Source: Euperipatoides rowelli (taxonomy: Eukaryota > Onychophora > Udeonychophora > Euonychophora > Peripatopsidae). Taken from it: a stretch of 14,788 nucleotides of DNA. The position numbers and the translations under genes were made by a program. Below the pieces are notes generated by a model. That model was given only the letters and a program-made list of their open reading frames with translations. It did no database searches and was not told the origin of the DNA. Positions within the stretch are counted from its first letter, which is position 1, and every line of letters begins with the position of its first letter. Shown in pieces: positions 8,123-14,788 of this stretch. The DNA lies in assembly GCA_003024985.2 (NCBI GenBank), contig PXIH01S0015268.1. One strand, written 5' to 3'.

Positions 8123-8899
8123 GTACTACTTAGTATTATCATCTTATAGAACTGCTCTCTCTCTCTCTTTCTCTTTTGCTACTGTTTCNTTAAAGCTATG
8201 ATCTTAGGTATAAGGAAAGGGGGGATGGAGTGGTGAGATGTTTTTTATTCCATTCACTTTAATTTTTTTCCTTAGGAATTATTCTTCCTTATTATTTTGA
8301 CTGTTTTCATCTCATATTGTCTATTTTTAATTTTTATCATGATATATGTATTTTTAGCTTTGTTGTCCATGTTGATAATAATTTTAAGCTGCTTTATTGG
8401 TGATGTCATGGATACATTTGTGAGGAAGTGGGGAAAGTCTTTGTTTNTTTTTTTTTTTACAATGAAAGCACTACAATAATATTACATTGGTGTTTTTTTT
8501 AATTATTATTAAACATTGTTTGCATATGAAGCAATTAAGAAGTTTTGTCTGTAACTGAAACTGATATTTTTTTGTCATGAAACATGGAATATTTCAAAAT
8601 TTTCCATTTTCAAGCCTAGTTTGACTTATAATATTATTAGAATTAGCCTTCCCTCTAGCTGATATTTTAAAAATTTATGAAATGTACACTACTGTTTAAA
8701 TTTAATAATGACCAAGTGTTCTTTAACCTGGTCATAAAAAAATAATTTTCATATTTATAAAAATGATTGCTTACCCTGATTCTTATTTTCTTGTCTGCAA
8801 ATACTATTCCTATATAATATTCATTTCAAACAATATTTGTTGTTTAGAGTACTATTATGGAAATTTGTGTGAAAATGACACAAGAAATTTATTATTATT
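8123..8899. other. start of intron 2
   Basis: T-rich intron with a CT dinucleotide run at 8155-8174, two ambiguous bases (8189 and 8447, the latter inside a T run) and no gene. Open frames at 8297-8479 and 8763-8963 have no recognisable content. Confidence 0.6.
8155..8174. repeat. CT dinucleotide microsatellite
   Basis: Seven uninterrupted CT units followed by an imperfect CT/T run, 33 bases after the exon B donor. It is not an acceptor tract, since no exon follows it. Confidence 0.85.
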
Positions 8900-9352
8900 A
8901 TATAGAGCAGTGTTTCTCAAACTTGGGGTAAAAAACCCTAGGGGGTCATGGCAGAGATCGTAGGGGGGGGGGGTCATGAGCTTGAGAAATAAATATATAT
9001 ATATAAGAATTAATTCTTAGAAGCTTAAGGAAACTATTATAAAACACATTATTATAGAATTAAAAAAAGTTAGATTTTTTTCTATTTCTTTTAAAAAGGG
9101 TTTTTAAATTATTCCAATTAAATGTTTTTTTTTTTTTTTTTTCATTAAGTAATAATTAGCTGACCATTATTTAACCTTTTAGCTTTTGATTAAGAGACTC
9201 ACTGACCACCTGAAATCATTTTCAATCTTAAGCATACTATATTAAGATAGTGCCGTTTTTTTAATCATTTGTATGGTGAATTTCATCTATAATTACAAAG
9301 AAACAAAAAAAAAAAAAAAAAAACAGCACAAGCTTCTCTTCAAAAAATAAAC

Positions 9353-9482
9353 TGCTACTGTAAATTAAATGTGAGAAATTAGTCAAATTTAATAAAACCT
9401 CTAGTTTTATTTTAAATTCATTAATGAATTTAAAAAACAAAATTAGATGATTTGTTTAATTTGACTATTTACAGTAGTAGCA
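9353..9482. repeat. long imperfect foldback inside the hAT-like element
   Basis: The arms 9353-9413 and 9432-9482 are complementary along most of their length around a perfect 18-base core at 9414-9431. The distal parts TGCTACTGTAAAT and ATTTACAGTAGTAGCA pair well, as do AGTCAAATTTA and TTTAATTTGACT. The left arm carries an insertion of about 15 bases. The transcript of this region would form a long hairpin. Confidence 0.75.
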
Positions 9483-9496
9483 ATTTTTAAAAAAAG

Positions 9497-9570
9497 AAGG
9501 GGGAGGGGAGGAAATTTAAAAAAATATTAACTAATATATATATATTTAATTCCTCCCTCCTCCTACCCCT
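9497..9570. repeat. G-rich/C-rich inverted repeat inside the hAT-like element
   Basis: AAGGGGGAGGGGAGGAAATTT (positions 9497-9517) is largely complementary to the C-rich stretch at 9548-9570 (AATTCCTCCCTCC onward), with an AT-rich loop between. The purine strand has closely spaced G runs. It adjoins the long foldback, so the right third of the element is nearly all secondary structure. Confidence 0.65.
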
Positions 9571-9683
9571 GTTGGAAAAAATATTGCTGGAAGGAAGGTG
9601 AGGGTCATGCTTGAGTCATTCTATTAATTAAGGGTGTTAGGGGATCTGGGCTGCAAAAAAGTTTAGAAACCACTGGTATAGTA

Positions 9684-10070
9684 TGAAAGAATGTTAGTTT
9701 TAGACTGGAACTCTCTCAAAGTTTAATCCAAAATAAATTAGAGTTTTGAAGTTTATTAAAAGTTTCCAAAGTAGTAATGATTAGTAGTAGCTATTTTGTA
9801 AATTGCAATATTGAGATAGTTTTAAAGTAAAGAGTTATACATCCATAACCAGACGTTTGTTGATCAAACCATTTTATCTTTCAAACTTAGATTTAAGGCT
9901 AGAAGCCTTTATCAAAGCAAAATTAAGTTGCTGTGAAAGATTGGACTGAGTTAAGAAATGTATAAAAGATAGATTTATAAATTACACATATAAAAAGAAG
10001 CAAAAACAATAAAAGCAGTATAGATAAAATTTACAAATTTAAAGGGTAATATATTTTGTATATTTATTAG
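9684..10070. other. end of intron 2
   Basis: AT-rich sequence without recognised features. It ends TATTTATTAG at 10070, the acceptor of exon C, with only a weak pyrimidine tract. Confidence 0.6.
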
Positions 10071-10263
10071 ATATTGTACCAGAAAATGATTTAACTGTAA
10101 TATTGTTGAAGAATACTACAGTTTTAATGGATGGAAATGGTTATATAATGAAAGGCCTTCTTCTTCTTCAAATGAAAAGTACAAGAAATATTAACTTTTA
10201 TTGTAAACCTGATTGGGACATGGATAAAGCTCATTCAACATGTCAACAAATGGGATTCAAGTT
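10071..10263 (+). CDS. exon C: N-terminal half of SRCR domain 2
   Basis: This 193-base exon encodes the first half of a second SRCR domain. LTVILLKNTTVLMDGNGYIM is a divergent start, then GLLLLQMKSTRNINFYC stands for G-x-V-E-V...W-G-x-V-C with the cysteine kept but the tryptophan lost. PDWDMDKAHSTCQQMGF matches D-D-x-W-x-x-x-x-A-x-V-V-C-R-Q-L-G-F closely. One sequon, NTT, is present. It enters in phase 1 (first codon completed as Asp after splicing) and leaves in phase 2 through a GTAAGT donor at 10264. Its phases and the position of its 3' border within the domain are the same as in exon A, indicating that the two domains arose by duplication of a two-exon unit. It is open throughout. Confidence 0.85.
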
Positions 10264-12727
10264 GTAAGTTTTAATTAGTTTATTTACTACACTGCACTTT
10301 GCATTATTATCCTGCTTAATTAATTTAATTATAATTTTTATCCTAAATCAGTGATTTTAAACTGGGTTCTGTAGTTCCCCTAAATTCAGAAAGCAGTGAA
10401 ATAAAACAATTTAAAAAAACCATTCATTCATAATAAATTGCTGCATTATCAATTCAACTTATGGTTATTCAAATATAGATTCCAATAAAGTTAACATAGT
10501 GACCATGAAAGTTTCTGTTTATTTTCTTTTGACTACTTGAACCAATTAACCAAATTTTTCTGAGAGATAAAACATCTTTTAAAATCTTCGATGCTGTAAT
10601 TTGGGTAAATTTTGAGACATTTTCAAGGATAAATAATGCATTATTCACTTTATATGTGCTCTTAATTGATTTTGATAATCTGAATTAAAAATTAGGTCTT
10701 GTTCCACAGAAAGGCATATTGAAGGACATTTATTTCTACCATTCTGAATCAATATTGTCACCATTTAAATTTGAAAAATACTCCTTATAAAAATATTCAA
10801 TTAGTATAAATTGATTTCAAGGTGAATAAACTTAAAAACCAATACATTGTCCTTCCATCTTGTGAGAACTTAACATTTTTGCTGACGGAATAAGCACATC
10901 TATGAAAAATATGTTGTAGGAGCCATTTAAATACATACATATTTCCATTTGCATTGGCTGTGTGAAACATATGATGCCAATATCATCTAGGCCTTGTTTA
11001 AAAAAATCACCATAATATGAGGTTTCCAACATTGAAATCAATAAACTCTAATATATTAGACTACAATAATATGCATTTTTTTGATGGGCAAAAGAATTAC
11101 AAGATCTGAACATTGTCTGTTGGAAGATAAATGACACCCATTTATAGTAAGTTGTATGCCCTACATGACCTACACCATCTGTTGTCACATTGTTTTAATC
11201 ATGCATTATTTCCAGGCATTGGAAGCAGGAATTAGGTTTGACTTTGACAAATAGCCAACCTTTTAAATTATTCTTAGAAATAATGTATGATAATATATCC
11301 ATTAATCTATTACTTTCTTTTTAGCAAATGTTATGAAAACCGGTAGTATTAAAAAACAATGGTTGTAATAATTTATTGGTGGGACTAATGGAAAGCACAT
11401 GCCCAGACTTCTTGGGAATATCCATTATTTCTTGAATACCTATCAAGCGCACATCCATAATACATTAATTGAAATAATACCAAAGCTGGTGGGAAGGAGT
11501 TAGCAAATACAACATAAAAGCCTCCATCATTGAAATTGCAATTTAAATTTCTCCATTGCACTTGCTGTAGTGAATTTAATAAAGTTATATGCTTGATATA
11601 TCAATGTACTATGTTCAATCAATTCTATTGAATATCCACTGCATCTAGAATCTGTATAAGTTGTTCTAAGGCAAATCAATTTGGCCTAAACTTAGTATCA
11701 ATATTGAGAAACACTTGTGAAAATTCAATTATCAATGTTGAAAACTTGGTGAAATTTTCAATAACTAATTATTTTGCCTTGAACTTTATGGTTTCAGAAA
11801 TATTATTTGAAGGCAAGATTTTACTAATTTGTAAATTTTATATGACAACTATATTGAAATAACCAGTTTCAATAAATCAATATGGATTCCAAAAATTTGA
11901 CATAGAATTCAAGGTTTAGTTAAAGTAGCCTACCTGTTTTTATAGCTGNTAAAATAATTATACATACCAATAGGCCTAAGTTCATCTAGACTTTATTTTC
12001 ATTATATTTACAATTATTTAAACCGTTCATAACTATAAGCAGCTTTGTATATACAAAAATTTGATAGCATAACTTTTGTATGAATCTTCCAGCTAGTGGT
12101 CTGTGGTCCATGTATCAAATTTATTTATTTATTGTTTGAAAAGTCTTAATAGTTCCTCTAAAATAATATAGATGTCTGCTTAGAAAACTTCTCTCCACGA
12201 ATTACTAAAAAACAATGATCATTGGTTAATAGGGGGGCTGAAGTAAATAATATAAAAATCATCCAAAATGATCATGCAAGTCTATTCCACTTTTTGATTA
12301 TCATTTGGATTGAGGAATATTTATTTATTACATAGTAAGAGTTAGGATTCAGCATTGGGTGGAGGTTAGGACTGTAAATAAAAAAATAAGACTATTGATC
12401 AATTTACATAATGTGCTACCCATCAAACATTGGTTGATTTTTTTTAGTAATCTTTGCAGATAGCTTTGCTGGCAGACACAAATCATGCAGTGTGAATATT
12501 TTCTATTTTTATCATTATAAAGTATGTAAGTTTTTAGAATTTACAAGATTTATTTATCTTCTTTAGTTTTGTATGTAGCTGATTATTATTTTTAAATTAA
12601 TAAAACAGAAGATATCAATCAATTCAATTTATTTTCTTTTAGAGATTTAATTAATTGTGCATGATTTTTTTGAGATAATAAATAAGTTTAAAGATTTGGA
12701 AATAACTTTGATTTTTTTTTTCAATAG
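10264..12727. other. intron 3, no secure features
   Basis: About 2.5 kb of AT-rich intron. At 10349 the word CAGTGATTTTAAACTGGG resembles a hAT terminal repeat, but no partner end was found. The minus strand of about 10640-11720 has short open pieces broken by stops, including 10832-11041, none of which I can assign to a family. One ambiguous base lies at 11949. The end is a T-rich tract with TCAATAG, the acceptor of exon D at 12727. Confidence 0.5.
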
Positions 12728-12894
12728 AGGTGCCAAGTCATTTGCATATGTTCCATTATCCTACAGCTTTATTGATACATATAATAATACCTGTTATGAC
12801 CCAAGAATGATCACATGCCTTAAAGATATGATTGTAGAGCAGGAATGTATATTTCATAAAATATTGGAACTAACATGTAGAATTAATTTTCAAG
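12728..12894 (+). CDS. exon D: C-terminal half of SRCR domain 2
   Basis: This 167-base exon completes SRCR-2. It starts GAKSFAYVPL, joined in frame to GFKL of exon C and matching the usual LGF-G-x-A transition. Its cysteines are NTC, ITC, QEC and LTC. The last pair keeps the usual spacing of 10 residues, whereas the first pair is separated by seven residues instead of nine and lacks the G-x-E-x-S-L signature. With the two cysteines of exon C this gives the six-cysteine set expected of group A SRCR domains. One sequon, NNT, is present. The donor is AAG|GTAAGC at 12895, phase 1, so the transcript must continue into another exon. The C-terminus of the protein is not established within the window. 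Confidence 0.8.
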
Positions 12895-14788
12895 GTAAGC
12901 TTATTCTAATTTACTTAATTTTAAATATTTTAAAATATTCATTTTTACCTGGAAAGTATCTTTATACTTTATGAGACAATGGAACATTATTATAAAGCTG
13001 CAGTTTGATGTGATATTTTTTTAGTGTGTGTGTGTTTGAATTTACACTTCTCTGTGAATGTGAGATTGTTATGAAGTATAGGAAGACTTTGTTGAAAGCC
13101 TTTGATATATCTATATGAAGTGTTTGAATTTGCAGTTGTTTGTTAAAAGCTTAATTTATAATTATGTTGGTTTAAAGAGATAAGGTGAGGAGCAGGCCAT
13201 AATTTACTAGCAAATCCTTGTTGATCATTATATGAACTAGATTGTAAAATTAATTGGTTGATTATTAATTGTTCATAGTACAGAGCTTAGTTAATAGGTG
13301 TTAGGCTGGTAATGTGCCTATTTTTTAACCAGATTTATACTTAGGGTGTATAATTGAAGTTTTCAGTTCAGAGAAATGTAAATACATAATCTAATTAAAT
13401 ATTTCATTAATAAGTTAAGTATTAGTTGGATAATATTAGCAGAATTTGCTTAAAGTATAGTAGCATCCATTACTTTGTCTTCTAAAAAATTAATCTGATA
13501 GGATTGAGACACTAAGTATCTGGTATATATATAATGTTTATCATTAAAGTTGCTAGATAAATCCTGAAATATATTCTCTATCAGAAAAGGATCAGAAGGG
13601 GTAAAGCAATTATAGTTTAGTTCAGTAGGCAAAATATGTTTTAGTTTGACTTGTCAAAGAAATTTTAGAAATGTATCAGAACATTAATTAATTATTAAAC
13701 TCAATCTGAATATGCTTGAGATATTTATATAATTTTTCAAACTACAATAAAAATGTAACTAAATGGATTTAAAAAGAAAATAATAATGTTGAACTTATTA
13801 GATTTCTATAGTCTTGTGTTTCAACCAAAAAAAAAAGTTGAATTTTAATATTCTAATTGTAAATAATTGAAGTATTCTTTTTAATAAGTTCAGTAATGTT
13901 GTCTAAAAACATGGAAAATATATTATCTGGATCTAGCAATAATAATATTGCAATAATTAGATTTAAATTATTCACCAAATAGTTTATATTAGTTCTTATA
14001 AGGCAGTGAGGTTTATCAGTAAAAATGTAATTTTTAATTATTATTGGAAACGATGTAATAAATCTAGATAAATACATTAGTATCAACATTTGAGATAACT
14101 AAATCAAAATAGTTTTAAATCTGTACCTAAAAATGTTTGGTTTAGTACAATTATAAAATAAGGTAGTAGCTCAAGTCAGCAGAAATATTATAATTATTTG
14201 ATATGGAGGTGACCTAAAAATCATAAAGATTTATTCAAGATAAAAAATTGTTATTTTAATTTACAATAATATCAAGTAGGCCTATTCAAAACAGTTTTAA
14301 AAAGTAAATAATTTGTTTATAGGTTTTATTATCGCCAGAAAAAAAAATTGTGTTTAAGACAACAGTATGCACAGTAATTTTATAATTTGGCATATTGACA
14401 TTTGCTTTTAATAATAGTTCTATTACAGTAAACACATATCTCAGTTGCAATCACCATTGTAACACCATAATAGCATCAATTCAAATCAATTATGGACAAA
14501 AAAAAAATGAATCCATAAATTTATATATAACACAATTGTCAATATTATGGAATGTAGAGAAAAAAACTTTGAGACCAAACAATGAAGCTTGCTAATTCGC
14601 CATCTTGAAAAAAAAAATTGCAGTCAGTATTTATTTATCTAGATCAGAATAATATCACACAAGTTGCACCATATATAAAGAAAGGACTACATTTTAATGT
14701 TTCAAAACATTATGAATGATTGTAAGTATTGTCATGCAATACTTCCATCACATTGTAAAATACAGTAATTTTATTTATTTATAATTTA
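12895..14788. other. downstream intron or flank, no secure gene
   Basis: AT-rich. No further SRCR half-domain was recognised. A possible phase-compatible exon begins at 14429, and two unassigned minus-strand open frames lie at 13450-13632 and 13853-14089; both are discussed as findings. A GT run at 13025-13034 is short. No polyadenylation site can be tied to the gene. Confidence 0.5.

Larger units (their letters stand above)
8908..9675. mobile_element. non-autonomous hAT-like transposon (MITE), about 770 bp
   Basis: The left end CAGTGTTTCTCAAAC (8908-8922) and the right end GTTTAGAAACCACTG (9661-9675) are imperfect terminal inverted repeats of the CAGTG...CACTG type seen in many hAT elements. 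Flanking 8-mers ATATAGAG (8900-8907) and GTATAGTA (9676-9683) agree at 5 of 8 positions, consistent with an aged 8-bp target duplication. GGGTCATG plus nearby CTTGAG recurs in direct orientation near both ends (about 8971 and 9602). The interior has no transposase frame. It holds a G11 run (8963-8973), T18 (9125-9142), A19 (9305-9323) and two hairpins listed separately. It sits in intron 2 of the SRCR gene. Confidence 0.75.

Noticed and set aside
3460-8270. Apparent similarity between a GGGGAAGGATGGAG-type stretch near 3466 and a GGGGGGATGGAG-type stretch near 8218, each shortly after an exon
   Set aside because: The match is short and gapped, rich in simple G/T runs, and follows different halves of the SRCR domain, so it is not explained by module duplication.
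12213-12224. 12-bp palindrome CAATGATCATTG
   Set aside because: Short and AT-rich enough to occur by chance in nearly 15 kb; no flanking symmetry.

Overview
This is AT-rich, intron-rich animal (metazoan) nuclear DNA. Exons are short and lie between kilobase-scale introns with GT-AG borders. Introns and flanks carry decayed LINE, SINE-like and hAT-like elements, microsatellites and homopolymer runs. The species cannot be fixed from the sequence. An invertebrate is likely, and a mollusc-like genome is only an impression from the TE types and recurrent TAGGCCTA and CTAGA words. Three single N positions (8189, 8447, 11949) mark assembly ambiguities.

The one gene I can support runs on the + strand and is incomplete at both ends. 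Four exons (3065-3251, 7941-8122, 10071-10263, 12728-12894) splice in one frame into two tandem, divergent scavenger receptor cysteine-rich (SRCR) domains. Each domain is cut by a phase-2 intron at the conserved Leu/Met-Gly-Phe site and flanked by phase-1 introns, giving two symmetric 1-1 modules of 369 and 360 coding bases. This two-exon layout and the six-cysteine pattern of SRCR-2 fit group A SRCR domains. The product is most likely secreted or the ectodomain of a membrane receptor. The signal peptide and any membrane anchor are not established within the window.

Layout: 1-3064 is upstream intron or flank with simple repeats and a minus-strand LINE remnant (about 1700-2573). 3065-3251 is exon A. 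3252-7940 is intron 1, holding a minus-strand retroposon with a perfect 15-bp target duplication and a 30-bp minisatellite at its 5' end, a small tRNA-like SINE, and LINE endonuclease and reverse transcriptase remnants that may be one + strand element. 7941-8122 is exon B. Intron 2 carries a hAT-like MITE (8908-9675) with large internal hairpins. 10071-10263 is exon C. Intron 3 (10264-12727) is mostly featureless. 12728-12894 is exon D. The remainder to 14788 has no secure gene.

No operon, CRISPR, defence cassette or structural RNA gene is visible. The most interesting items are the cysteine rearrangement in SRCR-1, the retroposon whose tandem monomers each repeat an A-box-like motif, and the foldback hAT element.
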